64,000 nt of DNA from Vineibacter terrae (GCF_008039615.1 NZ_VDUZ01000017.1:78151-142150); one strand, 5' to 3'; numbered from the stretch's first letter, positions 1-12,945 are shown. Notes: generated by a model from the sequence alone, not told the origin. Translations and numbers: made by a program.

Positions 1-3052
<3,052 letters not shown>

Positions 3053-3203
3053 GCTCTTCCTCGGCACTTCCGCGAGAGGGCGAGGCGGACAAACCCCGAC
3101 TGCTGTCTCGGAACCGGCGATCCGCTACGTCGCCAATCCCATCCGTTGCAGAGGGCCACTTGACGGGACCGGCGGTGCAAGGCGCCGGTCCGATGAAGGG
3201 GCC

Positions 3204-3239
3204 CCTGGGGGCGCCGGCTTGCCGCCTGACGCCCCCAGG
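3204..3239 (-). promoter_or_regulatory. Stem-loop between rplL and rpoB (possible attenuator or processing site)
   Basis: A perfect 10-bp stem (CCTGGGGGCG paired with CGCCCCCAGG, 16-nt loop) starts 10 bases downstream of the rplL stop and ends about 150 bases before the rpoB start. No T-run follows on the minus strand, so it is not a canonical terminator. In enterobacteria this gap carries an attenuator and an RNase III site that lower rpoB relative to L7/L12 output; a similar role here is inference. Confidence 0.45.
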
Positions 3240-3249
3240 AGAACGTTGC

Positions 3250-3630
3250 TTACTTCAGCTCGACCTTGGCGCCTTCGGCCTCGAGCTTCGCCTTCATCTT
3301 GTCGGCGTCGGCCTTGGGCACGCTCTCCTTGACCGCCTTCGGAGCGGCCTCGACCAGGTCCTTGGCCTCCTTCAGGCCCAGGCCGGTCAGCTCGCGCACG
3401 ACCTTGATGACGTTGATCTTCTTGTCGCCGGCAGCGGCGAGCACGACGGTGAACTCGTCCTTCTGCTCGGCGGCGGCCGGCGCGGCACCTGCGCCCGGCG
3501 CGGCAGCGACCGCAACCGGCGCGGCGGCCGAAACGCCCCACTTCTCTTCCAGCAGCTTGCTGAGCTGCGCCGCCTCGATGACGGTCAGCGCCGAGAGCTG
3601 GTCGACGATCTGTTCCAAATTGGCAGCCAT
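3250..3630 (-). CDS. rplL: 50S ribosomal protein L7/L12
   Basis: Stalk protein of the large ribosomal subunit; dimers bind L10 and recruit the translational GTPases. The protein is 126 aa, normal for L7/L12. It has an N-terminal dimerisation segment ([20 protein letters not shown]), an Ala/Pro-rich hinge around residues 36-55, and the conserved C-terminal domain with [18 protein letters not shown] and LKEAKDLVE. It starts 42 bases after rplJ in the same transcript, as in nearly all bacteria. Confidence 0.98.
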   Translation of the reverse strand: MAANLEQIVDQLSALTVIEAAQLSKLLEEKWGVSAAAPVAVAAAPGAGAAPAAAEQKDEFTVVLAAAGDKKINVIKVVRELTGLGLKEAKDLVEAAPKAVKESVPKADADKMKAKLEAEGAKVELK

Positions 3631-3672
3631 TGTCTTTCTCCGAATATCCCGATGTTGGCGTTGGCGATCGGC

Positions 3673-4200
3673 TTAAGCCGCCTGGCCGGAAGTGTCCTTG
3701 GATCCGTACGCGCCCATGACGCGCGCCAGCTGGCCGGCCGGCGCCTGCACGACACCGGCGATGCGGGTTGCCGGCGTCTGCAACAGCGCCAGCAGACTGG
3801 CCCGCAGCTCATCGAGCGACGGCAGCGCCGCCAGCTGCTTGACGCCCTCGGCGTCCAGCGTCTGGCCGTTCAGCGAGCCGCCGACGATGGTCAGCTTCTC
3901 GTTGTCCTTGGCAAAGGCAGAAACCGCCTTGGCCGCGGCAACCGGATCCTTGGACGAGGCGATCGCGGTCGGACCCGTCAGAAACGAGCCGATATCCTTG
4001 AACGCCGTCCCTTCCAAAGCGAGACGGGTGAGCCGGTTCTTCGACACTTTGTAGCTGGCGCCCGCTGCCCGCACCTTGCGGCGCAGGTCGGAAACTTCCG
4101 TCACCGTCAGGCCCGACTGGCGAGTCACCACCAGCAGGTTGACGGCCTGGAAGTCCTTGTTCAGCGAAGCGATCAGCTCTGCCTTCTCAGAGCGGTTCAC
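3673..4200 (-). CDS. rplJ: 50S ribosomal protein L10
   Basis: Base of the ribosomal stalk: the N-terminal domain binds 23S rRNA and the C-terminal helix carries L7/L12 dimers. The product is 175 aa, beginning MNRSEKAELIASL with LLVVTRQSGLTV and YKVSKNRLTRLA downstream. The start is GTG at 4200, preceded by a GGAG ribosome binding site about 8 bases upstream. In other bacteria L10 bound to L7/L12 represses this transcript through the leader; the 295-base leader here would allow that. Confidence 0.97.
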   Translation of the reverse strand: MNRSEKAELIASLNKDFQAVNLLVVTRQSGLTVTEVSDLRRKVRAAGASYKVSKNRLTRLALEGTAFKDIGSFLTGPTAIASSKDPVAAAKAVSAFAKDNEKLTIVGGSLNGQTLDAEGVKQLAALPSLDELRASLLALLQTPATRIAGVVQAPAGQLARVMGAYGSKDTSGQAA

Positions 4201-4495
4201 TTGACGTCTCCGAACATGGCCCGACCTGCCGCAGCGGATCGGACCGACTACACAAGAACCGCCCCTCTGTCGGGCGCGGCCCGGTTTCCCATCCCGGAAG
4301 ACCGGGCTCGGAGGGGACTGGCCACCTCGTCATTCCCGTTCCACCGTCTGCGCAGGCGGGTCGCCCCTTTAAGCCGCCCCCGAAGGATTGGCGCCGGCGG
4401 TCTCGGACAGGTCGGAGCCACCTCCGAGGAGATGGCTCCCATCGGCCGATGGGCGAACCCGCCGGCCAATCTCGTCACGGCTGGGCCTTGCAGGC
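4201..4495 (-). promoter_or_regulatory. rplJ leader: Untranslated leader between rplA and rplJ
   Basis: This stretch of 295 bases has no convincing reading frame and precedes the rplJ GTG start. Its length and place match the L10 autoregulatory leader found upstream of rplJL in many bacteria. I could not identify the specific L10-binding kink-turn by eye, so the assignment rests on position. A separate rplJ promoter may also lie here; none is obvious. Confidence 0.4.
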
Positions 4496-5191
4496 TCAGC
4501 CCTGCAGGGTCGCGACGTCGAGCTTGACGCCGGGCCCCATGGTCGAGCTGAGCGACACCTTCTGGATGAAGGTGCCCTTGGCCCCGGTCGGCTTGGCGCG
4601 GCTGATCGCGCCGACGAACGCCTTGACGTTCTCCGTGATCGCCTGCTCGCTGAAGCTCGCCTTGCCGACGCCGGCATGCACGATGCCGGCCTTCTCGGCA
4701 CGGAACTCCACCTGGCCGGCCTTGGCTGCCTTGACGGCAGTTGCGACATCGGGTGTCACGGTGCCCAGCTTCGGGTTCGGCATCAAGCCGCGCGGACCCA
4801 GCACCTTGCCCAGCCGGCCGACGATGCCCATCATGTCGGGCGTCGCAATGCAGCGGTCGAAGTTCATCTCACCGGCCGTGATCTTCTCGGCCAGATCTTC
4901 GGCGCCGACAATGTCGGCCCCCGCCGCCTTGGCCGCCTCGGCCTTGTCGCCGCGCGCGAACACCGCCACACGCAGCGTCTTGCCGGTGCCGTTGGGCAGC
5001 TCGACGACGCCGCGCACCATCTGGTCGGCGTGGCGCGGGTCGATGCCGAGATTCATCGCGATCTCGATGGTCTCGTCGAACTTCGCCTTGGCGCCTGATT
5101 TGACGATCTTGACGGCATCGGTAAGCCCGTAGGCCTTGCCGCGCTCGACACCTTCGCTCGCCTTGCGGAAGCGCTTGCCTGGTTTCGCCAT
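4496..5191 (-). CDS. rplA: 50S ribosomal protein L1
   Basis: L1 forms the mobile stalk beside the E site and in many bacteria represses its own rplKA transcript. The 231-aa product has the usual length, starts [14 protein letters not shown], and carries the conserved segments [20 protein letters not shown] and [14 protein letters not shown], the L1 signature. It starts 4 bases after the rplK stop, so the two are almost certainly co-translated. Confidence 0.98.
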   Translation of the reverse strand: MAKPGKRFRKASEGVERGKAYGLTDAVKIVKSGAKAKFDETIEIAMNLGIDPRHADQMVRGVVELPNGTGKTLRVAVFARGDKAEAAKAAGADIVGAEDLAEKITAGEMNFDRCIATPDMMGIVGRLGKVLGPRGLMPNPKLGTVTPDVATAVKAAKAGQVEFRAEKAGIVHAGVGKASFSEQAITENVKAFVGAISRAKPTGAKGTFIQKVSLSSTMGPGVKLDVATLQG

Positions 5192-5195
5192 GGCC

Positions 5196-5624
5196 TTACT
5201 CCACCACCTGGACGCCCATGGACCGGGCCGACCCCTTCAGCATGCTGACGGCGGCCTCGACGGTCTCGCAGTTGAGATCGGGCATCTTGGCCTTGGCGAT
5301 CTCCTCGAGCTGCTCCACCGTGACCTTGCCGACGACCTGGGTGCCGATATTCTTGGCGCCTTTCTCGATGCCGGCCGCCTTCATGATGAAATAGCTGTTG
5401 GGCGGGCTCTTGGTGACGAAGGTGAAGCTGCGGTCCTGGAAGACCGTGATCACGACCGGAATCGGCATCCCCGGTTCCAGCTTCTGCGTCCGGGCGTTGA
5501 ACTGCTTGCAGAACTCCATGATGTTGACGCCCTGCTGGCCCAGCGCCGGACCGATCGGCGGCGACGGGTTGGCTTTGCCCGCCGGCACCTGCAATTTGAC
5601 ATAGGCCTGAATCTTTTTGGCCAT
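5196..5624 (-). CDS. rplK: 50S ribosomal protein L11
   Basis: L11 binds the GTPase-associated region of 23S rRNA. The reading frame extends further upstream, but the true start is the ATG at 5624 ([20 protein letters not shown]), giving 142 aa, the standard length. It is preceded by a strong GGAGG site (GGTAGGAGGGTCACGA before ATG). The signature [19 protein letters not shown] is present, as is the C-terminal RSMGVQVVE. It follows a terminator at 5763-5800, so it probably begins its own transcript. Confidence 0.98.
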   Translation of the reverse strand: MAKKIQAYVKLQVPAGKANPSPPIGPALGQQGVNIMEFCKQFNARTQKLEPGMPIPVVITVFQDRSFTFVTKSPPNSYFIMKAAGIEKGAKNIGTQVVGKVTVEQLEEIAKAKMPDLNCETVEAAVSMLKGSARSMGVQVVE

Positions 5625-5762
5625 TCGTGACCCTCCTACCTTATGGACGGGCGCGCGGTACGGCCATGGCAAGCCTCCCGCACGTTCTGCAGCCGCCTGA
5701 GCGGCTGGGGTGCCGCAGCTTCAAACCCTTGATATTCCAAGACATTCAAATGCTGCCGACAA

Positions 5763-5800
5763 CAAAACCGAAAGGCCGGCAGTTGCGCCAGCCTTTCGGG
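5763..5800 (-). terminator. Rho-independent terminator after nusG
   Basis: On the minus strand a stem of CCGAAAGGC paired with GCCTTTCGG (9 bp, extended by GGC/GCC around a short loop) is followed directly by GTTTTGTTG. This is a typical intrinsic terminator. It lies about 95 bases after the nusG stop and about 140 before rplK, so it separates the tuf-secE-nusG transcript from rplKAJL-rpoB. It implies an rplK promoter between 5625 and 5762, which I could not place. Confidence 0.75.
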
Positions 5801-5894
5801 AGGCGCCTCCTACCACAAACCCATCGATTTGCAAGCTTTTTCTTTACCGCGCCATCACGGAAAAACGGCCGCGACCGGAACTGCCGCCCCCTTG

Positions 5895-6431
5895 CTAGAC
5901 CTTGTCGACCTGGCCGTAGTCGAGCTCGACCGGCGTGGCGCGGCCGAAGATCGAGACCGAGACCTTGAGACGCTGCTTCTCCTCGTCGATCTCCTCGACG
6001 GTGCCGTTGAAGGAGGCGAACGGGCCGTCCGACACTTTCACCTGCTCGCCGATCTCGAACATCACCGACGGCTTGGGCCGCTCGATGCCCTCCTGCACCT
6101 GCTTGAGGATGCGGCCAGCCTCCGCGTCGGTGATCGGCACTGGCCGGCCGGCCTTGCCGCCGCCCAGGAAGCCCGTGACCTTCGGCGTGTTCTTGACCAG
6201 GTGCCAGGTCTCGTCGGTCAGCTCCATGCGAGCCAGCACATAGCCCGGAAAGAACTTGCGCTCGGCATTCACCTTGGTGCCACGGCGCAGCTCGACGACC
6301 TCCTCGGTCGGCACCAGCACCTCGGGAATCAAGGGCGTCATGCCCTTCTTCTCCGCCTGCTCGCGGATCGACTGCGCCACCTTGTTCTCGAAGCCGGAAT
6401 AGGCGTGCACCACGTACCAACGGAGCGCCAT
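5895..6431 (-). CDS. nusG: Transcription termination/antitermination factor NusG
   Basis: Binds RNA polymerase through its N-terminal NGN domain and Rho or ribosomal S10 through its C-terminal KOW domain. The 178-aa protein starts MALRWYVVHAYSGFENKVAQ and carries the NGN features RKFFPGYVLARMEL and WHLVKNTPKVTGFLG. The KOW motif near residues 128-142 contains GEQVKVSDGPFASFNGTVEE. It begins 2 bases after the secE stop, so secE and nusG are coupled. Confidence 0.98.
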   Translation of the reverse strand: MALRWYVVHAYSGFENKVAQSIREQAEKKGMTPLIPEVLVPTEEVVELRRGTKVNAERKFFPGYVLARMELTDETWHLVKNTPKVTGFLGGGKAGRPVPITDAEAGRILKQVQEGIERPKPSVMFEIGEQVKVSDGPFASFNGTVEEIDEEKQRLKVSVSIFGRATPVELDYGQVDKV

Positions 6432-6433
6432 GG

Positions 6434-6622
6434 TCAGATCAACCTCAGCAGGGACTGGACGACCAGGGAGATGACCTTGTCGACCAGGAGAAAGAAGATG
6501 GCCGCGATGGTGACGAAGACGAACACCATGCCGGTGGTCACCATCGTCTCGCGCCGACCGGCCCAGGTGATCTTCCCGGCCTCCTGGCGCACTTCACGGA
6601 CGAATTCGACGGGATTCTTCAT
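6434..6622 (-). CDS. secE: Preprotein translocase subunit SecE
   Basis: Small essential clamp subunit of the SecYEG channel. I chose the ATG at 6622 (MKNPVEFVREVRQEAGKITW), giving 62 aa, the usual length of single-span SecE proteins; an in-frame upstream start would add nine unlike residues. The amphipathic helix contains the conserved KITWAGRRE, followed by one membrane span (about residues 30-52, VTTGMVFVFVTIAAIFFLLV). It directly precedes nusG, the standard pairing. Confidence 0.95.
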   Translation of the reverse strand: MKNPVEFVREVRQEAGKITWAGRRETMVTTGMVFVFVTIAAIFFLLVDKVISLVVQSLLRLI

Positions 6623-6689
6623 AGTTCCGACGGGGTTGGCGGAAAGCAACCGCGCTTCCTAGCGGCGGGTCCCGCGAATGTCCAGAACG

Positions 6690-6720
6690 CGCTTCTCCCC
6701 GCTGAGGGCGGGGAGAAGCG
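6690..6720. repeat. Perfect 13-bp hairpin between tRNA-Trp and secE
   Basis: CGCTTCTCCCCGC and GCGGGGAGAAGCG form a perfect 13-bp stem around a 5-nt loop. No T-run follows on the minus strand. The CTCCCC-type arms resemble the ends of the dispersed palindromes found elsewhere in the window, so this may be a solo repeat unit; it could also mark tRNA 3' processing or partial termination. Confidence 0.6.
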
Positions 6721-6726
6721 AATATC

Positions 6727-6802
6727 TGGCAGGAGTGGAGGGACTCGAACCCCCGGCCCTCGGTTTTGGAGACCGATGCTCTACCAACTGAGCTACACTC
6801 CT
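6727..6802 (-). tRNA. trnW: tRNA-Trp (anticodon CCA)
   Basis: A 76-nt cloverleaf read on the minus strand with acceptor AGGAGTG pairing with CACTCCT, D-arm AGCTCAGTTGGTAGAGC, anticodon loop CTCCAAA (CCA) and T-arm GGGGGTTCGAGTCCC. The 3' CCA is encoded. It lies between tuf and secE, the usual alphaproteobacterial position. Confidence 0.97.
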
Positions 6803-6846
6803 AGGGTCGCGCCATCCCTACCACCGGACGGCGCAGCATAGAAGCC

Positions 6847-8037
<1,191 letters not shown>

Positions 8038-8112
8038 GGTTCAGGTGCCTCGATCAGATCACGGCCTGCGGGCCGCTTGTCACTGGCTGGCGGCGACAGC
8101 GCCACCGCGGGT

Positions 8113-8187
<75 letters not shown>

Positions 8188-8223
8188 AACCCGCTTGGCC
8201 GGCCGCCCGCTTCCGGGGGCGCG

Positions 8224-8309
8224 TGGTGGAGGGGGAAGGATTCGAACCTTCGTAGGTGTAAACCGGCTGATTTACAGTCAGCTGCCATTGACCGCTCGGC
8301 CACCCCTCC
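8224..8309 (-). tRNA. trnY: tRNA-Tyr (anticodon GTA)
   Basis: An 86-nt class II tRNA with a long variable arm. On the minus strand the acceptor is GGAGGGG, the anticodon loop CTGTAAA gives GTA, the extra arm follows, and the T-arm is GAAGGTTCGAATCCTTC. CCA is encoded. It is the first gene downstream of the promoter at 8355-8383. Confidence 0.97.
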
Positions 8310-8354
8310 GACGCTACGACACTACGCTACGCACCGGCCATCCGGCCGGCGCGG

Positions 8355-8383
8355 GATACAGCAAATCCAACGGCTTGCGTCAA
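8355..8383 (-). promoter_or_regulatory. Sigma-70-like promoter for tRNA-Tyr/tRNA-Gly/tuf transcript
   Basis: On the minus strand, TTGACG (8383-8378) is followed after exactly 17 bases by TGTATC (8360-8355). The -35 box is close to consensus and the -10 box is weaker. The -10 lies about 46 bases before the 5' end of tRNA-Tyr. No other good promoter was found between here and rlmB. Confidence 0.55.
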
Positions 8384-8496
8384 GACAAAGACGATGCACA
8401 AGCGTCATTGGCGATGCCAGACTTCAAAAAGGCGGCCGCCGGCGTCGCCTCCCGTCGATTTGCCAAGCGAGTTGACGCCCCCTATATGGCCCCACC

Positions 8497-9357
8497 ATGC
8501 GTCATATGAAAGACCGCTCCAAGGATCGCGGCGAGCACCGCCCACACGGGCCGCGCCGCGAGCAGCGCCCTGCCGGCCCCCTGCCCCCATCCCGTCGCGA
8601 TGCCCCACGCGCGCCCGGCGGCGGACAAGTCTGGGTCTACGGCCGCCACCCGGTGCTGGCGGCCCTGGCCAACCCCGAACGCCGCATCTTTCGGCTGATG
8701 ATGACGCAGGACGCCGCCGACCGTGCGGCGGCCGATCTTGCCGGCCTGCCGCAGCCGCCGCAGCCCGAGATCGTGCCGCGCGAGCGCATCGCCGAGCGCC
8801 TGCCGGCGGGCGCGGTGCATCAGGGCTTCCTCGCCGCCGTCTCCCCCCTGCTCGACGCGGCACTGGAGGACATCATCGCCGCCGCCGGGGACCGGGCCCT
8901 GGTCCTGGCGCTCGACCAGGTCACCGACCCGCACAACGTGGGCGCCATCCTGCGCTCGGCCGAAGCCTTCGGCGCCGCCGGCGTGATCGTCACGGAACGG
9001 CACGCGCCCGAGGAAACCGGCACCCTCGCCAAGGCCGCGTCCGGCGCCCTGGAACGGGTGCCGCTGGTGCGTGTCGTGAACCTCAGCCGCGCGCTCGAGC
9101 AGCTGAAGGCAGCCGGCTTCTGGGTGCTGGGCCTCGACGAGCGCGGCGACAAGGCCCTGGCCGACGCCGACATGGACGGCCGCCTCGTCCTGGCGCTGGG
9201 CGCCGAGGGCGAGGGCCTGCGGCGCCTCACCCTCGAGCACTGCGACCTGCTGGTGCGGCTGCCCATGAAAGGCGCGATGCCGAGCCTGAACGTCTCGAAC
9301 GCAGCTGCGATATCACTTTATGAATTAAGTAGAAAATCTTTATTATCAGATAATTAA
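8497..9357 (+). CDS. rlmB: 23S rRNA (guanosine-2'-O)-methyltransferase, TrmH/SpoU family
   Basis: A SPOUT-class enzyme that 2'-O-methylates 23S rRNA with SAM. The 286-aa protein has a basic N-terminal tail, a substrate-binding segment starting VWVYGRHPVLAALANPERR, and the three SpoU motifs: LDQVTDPHNVGAILRSAEAF, ALGAEGEGLRRLTLEHCD and MPSLNVSNAAAISLYE. It could start at 8497 or at the ATG at 8506. The last 18 codons (from about 9300) are abruptly AT-rich, unlike the rest of the gene, and AT-richness continues past the stop. It is divergent from the tRNA-Tyr/tuf unit, a common alphaproteobacterial arrangement. Confidence 0.9.
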   Translation: MRHMKDRSKDRGEHRPHGPRREQRPAGPLPPSRRDAPRAPGGGQVWVYGRHPVLAALANPERRIFRLMMTQDAADRAAADLAGLPQPPQPEIVPRERIAERLPAGAVHQGFLAAVSPLLDAALEDIIAAAGDRALVLALDQVTDPHNVGAILRSAEAFGAAGVIVTERHAPEETGTLAKAASGALERVPLVRVVNLSRALEQLKAAGFWVLGLDERGDKALADADMDGRLVLALGAEGEGLRRLTLEHCDLLVRLPMKGAMPSLNVSNAAAISLYELSRKSLLSDN

Positions 9358-9460
9358 CGGACTATCTTAAATTCCCGCATAGCTTGCTTTAGAGGCCGAT
9401 ACCGCGTCGACCGTTACAATCCCCGCATGGCTGTGATAGATTTATCGGCGCTTCATTCCG

Positions 9461-10234
9461 ATGTTGGCGATCGTCATGAGCCTGCCTGCCGAGCGCTTCA
9501 CCACACAATCAACCGACAAGACATCGAATGAGTGGCACCAGCAGCTCGACTTCTATGCCGGCCGGGCTGATCGCTACATCACCGAAAACTGGAGCGAGGC
9601 TGAGCATGATTGGCCCTTGGCCATCCTGCTGGGCTACATGAGCATCGCCAGGCCGGCATCGGTCCTTGATGTCGGCGCCGGCTCCGGTCGCGCACTTCAC
9701 CTGATGCGTGAACGTTTCCCGGAACTGACGGTGTGCGGTGTTGAACCCTCGGCCGACTTCCGCGCCATCGGGCACCGTGAATTCAAGCTCGGCCCCGAGG
9801 AGCTACGCGACGGCGACGCCACCCGGCTGCCTTTTCCCGATGGAAGCTTCGACGTGGTGACCGAGTTCGGTGCCCTGCACCATATGCGCCATCCAGCCCA
9901 GGCAGTTGCCGAGATGGTCCGCGTCGCGCGCCAGACCGTGTTCATTTCTGATTGCAACAATTTCGGCCAAGGCAGCGCCCTGACACGAATAATAAAGCAG
10001 ACGCTGCATGCCGTCGGACTGTGGCGGGCAGCCGACTGGATCAAGACGCGGGGCAAGGGCTACTCCATCACCGAAGGCGATGGATTGGCCTATTCCTATT
10101 CGATTTTCGACGATCTGCCGATCGTGCGCCGCCACTTCAGCCGTGTCATGGTCATGAATACCCAGGGCCAGGCGACCAACCACTATCGTGAAGCGCCCAC
10201 AGTTGTCGTGCTGGCCGACAACCGGCCGTGGTGA
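9461..10234 (+). CDS. Class I SAM-dependent methyltransferase
   Basis: A 257-aa methyltransferase of the Methyltransf_11 type. Motif I is VLDVGAGSGRALHL (about residues 68-81), the acidic end of the second strand is VCGVEPS, and FDVVTEFGALHHMRHP is the motif IV/post-IV region. The substrate is unknown. It may start at 9461 or at the ATG at 9476 (MSLPAERF). Its position before a tRNA and a block of glycosyltransferases suggests, without proving, a role in decorating a surface glycan or lipid. The C-terminal half has several aromatic residues but no recognised extra domain. Confidence 0.75.
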   Translation: MLAIVMSLPAERFTTQSTDKTSNEWHQQLDFYAGRADRYITENWSEAEHDWPLAILLGYMSIARPASVLDVGAGSGRALHLMRERFPELTVCGVEPSADFRAIGHREFKLGPEELRDGDATRLPFPDGSFDVVTEFGALHHMRHPAQAVAEMVRVARQTVFISDCNNFGQGSALTRIIKQTLHAVGLWRAADWIKTRGKGYSITEGDGLAYSYSIFDDLPIVRRHFSRVMVMNTQGQATNHYREAPTVVVLADNRPW

Positions 10235-10283
10235 CTGTTGCCCTGGCTGAAATGGATCGGTACACATCGACCGAGGGTCGAAT

Positions 10284-10358
10284 GCCGGGTTAGCTCAGCG
10301 GTAGAGCAGCGGTTTTGTAAACCGTTGGTCGGGGGTTCAAATCCCTCACCCGGCACCA
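10284..10358 (+). tRNA. trnT: tRNA-Thr (anticodon TGT)
   Basis: A 75-nt cloverleaf: GCCGGGT pairs with ACCCGGC, the D-arm is AGCTCAGCGGTAGAGC, the anticodon loop TTTGTAA gives TGT, and the T-arm is GGGGGTTCAAATCCC. CCA is encoded. It is a lone tRNA between a methyltransferase and glycosyltransferases; no integrase or duplicated 3' end is seen nearby. Confidence 0.97.
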
Positions 10359-10410
10359 CGTCCTGCGCCACCAGCGGGCGCCAGACGCCCGCCGCGAGGA
10401 CGTTCCCATC

Positions 10411-11640
10411 GTGCCGAAACCCGACAAGAAGTATCGGGTCGCCTTCATGGTGACTCATCCGATCCAGTATCAAGCGCCGCTGCTGCGCCTGATCAATGCC
10501 GACCCCGACATCCACCTGAAAGCCTATTTCGCCTCGGATTTTTCGGCGCGCCATTTCGTCGACCCGGAGTTCGGCCGCTCGATCGAATGGGACGTGCCCC
10601 TGCTGGACGGATACGAGCACGAGGTGCTGCCGGTGCTGCCCGGCCTGCGCTACCCCGATGACGCCCATTTCGACACCTGGCGGCCGTTCAGCGTCGGGCT
10701 GCGCCAGCGGCTGCGCGCCGGTCGCTTCGATGCGCTTTGGGTTCATGGCTATGCCCGGGTGCCGCATCTATGGGCGATGATGGCGGCGCGCAGCGCCGGG
10801 GTCCGGGTCCTGCTGCGCGATGAGACCAGCGCGCTCGGCCGCTCCCCCAGCCGGTCCCGCCGCGGCGCCAAGCAGGCTTTGTTCACGCTGATCGACCGGC
10901 TGGTCGATGCCTATCTCACGATCGGCACGATGAACGAGCAGCACCTGCGCGAGCTGGGAGTAGACGCACGCAAGTTCTTCCGGGTCGGCTACGCCGTCGA
11001 CAACGCCTGGTTCCAGGCGCGCGCCGCCGCCGCCGGCTCTCATCGGACGACGCTGCGGGCAGAGCTGGGGCTGCCGGCGGACCGGCCGATCATGCTCTAT
11101 GCCGCCAAGCTGATCGGCCGCAAGGCGCCGCTCGACCTCGTGCAAGCCTTCGGCCGCGCCATGACAGGTGTGGCGGCGGAACACCGACCGGTCCTGCTGA
11201 TGGCCGGAGACGGCGATCTGAGGCCGCAGGTCGAGGCCGCCATCGCGACCCTCGAGCTCTCGGATTCGATCCGCCTGCTCGGCTTTCAATCGCAGCAGCG
11301 GCTCGCGGCGCTCTACGACCTCTGCGACGTGTTCGTGCTGCCCTCGGCGCACGAGACCTGGGGACTGGTGGTCAACGAGGTGATGAACGCCGGCAAGCCG
11401 GTGATCGCCAGCGACCGCGTCGGCGCGGCCCGCGACCTGGTGCAGGAAGGCGTCAACGGCTTCATCTATCCTTTCGGCGACACCGAGGCGCTGGCGGCGC
11501 GGCTGCGTGATGCGACGACCGACCGCACCCGCCTCGCCGCCATGGGTGTCGAAAGCCGGCGCATCATCGATGGCTGGGGTTTTGCCCAGAATCTGGCCGG
11601 CCTGAAGGCCGCCCTGGCGGCAACCGTCGGTGCGCGCTGA
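10411..11640 (+). CDS. Glycosyltransferase family 4 protein
   Basis: A 409-aa GT-B fold, retaining (GT4) glycosyltransferase. It starts at GTG 10411 (MPKPDKKYRVAFMVTHPIQY). The C-terminal Rossmann domain begins near ADRPIMLYAAKLIGRKAP and carries the EX7E motif HETWGLVVNEVMNAGKPVI (Glu315 and Glu323), which binds the nucleotide-sugar donor. The protein resembles exopolysaccharide or lipopolysaccharide mannosyl/glucosyl transferases; the donor cannot be told from sequence. It is followed 57 bases later by another GT4 gene on the same strand, so they are probably cotranscribed. Confidence 0.88.
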   Translation: MPKPDKKYRVAFMVTHPIQYQAPLLRLINADPDIHLKAYFASDFSARHFVDPEFGRSIEWDVPLLDGYEHEVLPVLPGLRYPDDAHFDTWRPFSVGLRQRLRAGRFDALWVHGYARVPHLWAMMAARSAGVRVLLRDETSALGRSPSRSRRGAKQALFTLIDRLVDAYLTIGTMNEQHLRELGVDARKFFRVGYAVDNAWFQARAAAAGSHRTTLRAELGLPADRPIMLYAAKLIGRKAPLDLVQAFGRAMTGVAAEHRPVLLMAGDGDLRPQVEAAIATLELSDSIRLLGFQSQQRLAALYDLCDVFVLPSAHETWGLVVNEVMNAGKPVIASDRVGAARDLVQEGVNGFIYPFGDTEALAARLRDATTDRTRLAAMGVESRRIIDGWGFAQNLAGLKAALAATVGAR

Positions 11641-11697
11641 CCAGCGGCGCTCGCCTGCGCCGCGCTCTTGAACTCTACATGCTATAACGCGTTCGCC

Positions 11698-12945
11698 ATG
11701 GCCCAACGCCGTCTGCTGATCGCCCATCCCGGCGCCACGTCCCTGCTCTATCCGCTGGTGGCGTTGCTGCAGCGCATGGATCTGGCCATCAGCTTCGAGA
11801 CATCCTTCTACAGCCGGCCGGGTGATGCCTTTGACGGCGTCGCCCGGGTTCTGCCATCCCGGCTGCGGACGCGCGCCGCCCGCGAGCTGGGACGGCGCCG
11901 CCATCCCGATATCGCTCCCACGAACATCATCACGCATCCTCTGCCCGAGCTGATCCACGTGCTGGCGGCGCGCGCCGCACCCGCCTCCATGACGTCGGCG
12001 CTCCTGCGCTGGCGCAACGCGCGCTTCGATCGGCTGGTGGCGGCACGCATCCGGCGCGAGCGGCCAGACATCTTCATCGGCTTCGACGGCTCATGCGAGG
12101 AGTCGTTGCGGGCCTGCAAGGATGCCGGCACGACCTCCCTGCTGTTCCAGGCGATCGGCCATCTGCGCAGCGGCCTGCGCATCCTCGAGGAGGAACGGCG
12201 CCTCAATCCGGAATTCGCCCAGATCCCGCTGGGCGACACCAGCGAAGGCTGGATCGAGCGCCAGACCCGCGAAGCTGTGCTCGCCGACCGTGTCATCGTG
12301 CCATCCGACTATGTCCGCGACACCATGATCGAGAACGGCCGCGATCCGGCCACGATCGATCTGCTGCCCTATCCGATCGACACCAAACGCTTCAGCCCCG
12401 CGACGCCGCCGCGCTCGGAGCATGCCCTGCGCGCGCTGTTCGTCGGCCAGATCGGCATGCGCAAGGGCGTCAAATACATCCTGGAGGCGGCCAAGCTCCT
12501 GGCGCGGCACGACATCCAGATCGGCCTGGTCGGCGGCCTGGTCGACGGCAGCGACTGGCTCAAGCCCTATCTCGGCCGCTATCGCCACATGGCCAACGTG
12601 CCCTACGCGGAGATGCCTGCGATCTTCCGCGACGCCGATATCTTCGTCTTTCCGTCGCTGCATGAAGGCTCGGCGATGGCCGTCAACGAGGCCTTGGCCA
12701 GCGGCCTGCCGGTGATCGTCACACCCAACGCCGGCAGCATCGCCCGCGACGGCGTCGAGGGCTTTGTGGTGCCGATCCGCGACCCGGCCGCCCTTGCCGA
12801 CCGGATGGCGCGCCTGGCCGATGATGCCGTGCTGCGGCAGCGCATGGCAGCCGCGGCCCGCGCCCGCGCCGAGGCGCACGATGCGGCAGCCTACGGGCGG
12901 TCCCTCGCAGCCCTGCTGGATGCGCTGCCCTCCATCCGGCGATGA
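11698..12945 (+). CDS. Glycosyltransferase family 4 protein
   Basis: A 415-aa GT4 enzyme. The ATG at 11698 (MAQRRLLIAHPGATSLLYP) is preferred over a TTG 30 bases upstream. The acceptor-side domain covers roughly residues 1-215. The donor domain starts near ALRALFVGQIGMRKGVKYI and has the EX7E motif in LHEGSAMAVNEALASGLPV (Glu323, Glu331). The KGVKYILEA segment fits retaining enzymes of capsule/EPS synthesis. It ends 15 bases before the stop of the convergent O-antigen ligase-like gene. Confidence 0.88.
   Translation: MAQRRLLIAHPGATSLLYPLVALLQRMDLAISFETSFYSRPGDAFDGVARVLPSRLRTRAARELGRRRHPDIAPTNIITHPLPELIHVLAARAAPASMTSALLRWRNARFDRLVAARIRRERPDIFIGFDGSCEESLRACKDAGTTSLLFQAIGHLRSGLRILEEERRLNPEFAQIPLGDTSEGWIERQTREAVLADRVIVPSDYVRDTMIENGRDPATIDLLPYPIDTKRFSPATPPRSEHALRALFVGQIGMRKGVKYILEAAKLLARHDIQIGLVGGLVDGSDWLKPYLGRYRHMANVPYAEMPAIFRDADIFVFPSLHEGSAMAVNEALASGLPVIVTPNAGSIARDGVEGFVVPIRDPAALADRMARLADDAVLRQRMAAAARARAEAHDAAAYGRSLAALLDALPSIRR

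Noticed and set aside
3053..3249. Small ORFs between rplL and rpoB
   Set aside because: Short frames here lack ribosome binding sites and overlap the stem-loop; the gap is best explained as an untranslated spacer.
10284..10358. tRNA-Thr as an integration site for a genomic island
   Set aside because: No integrase, no second copy of the tRNA 3' end found downstream, and the neighbours look like ordinary chromosomal glycan genes.
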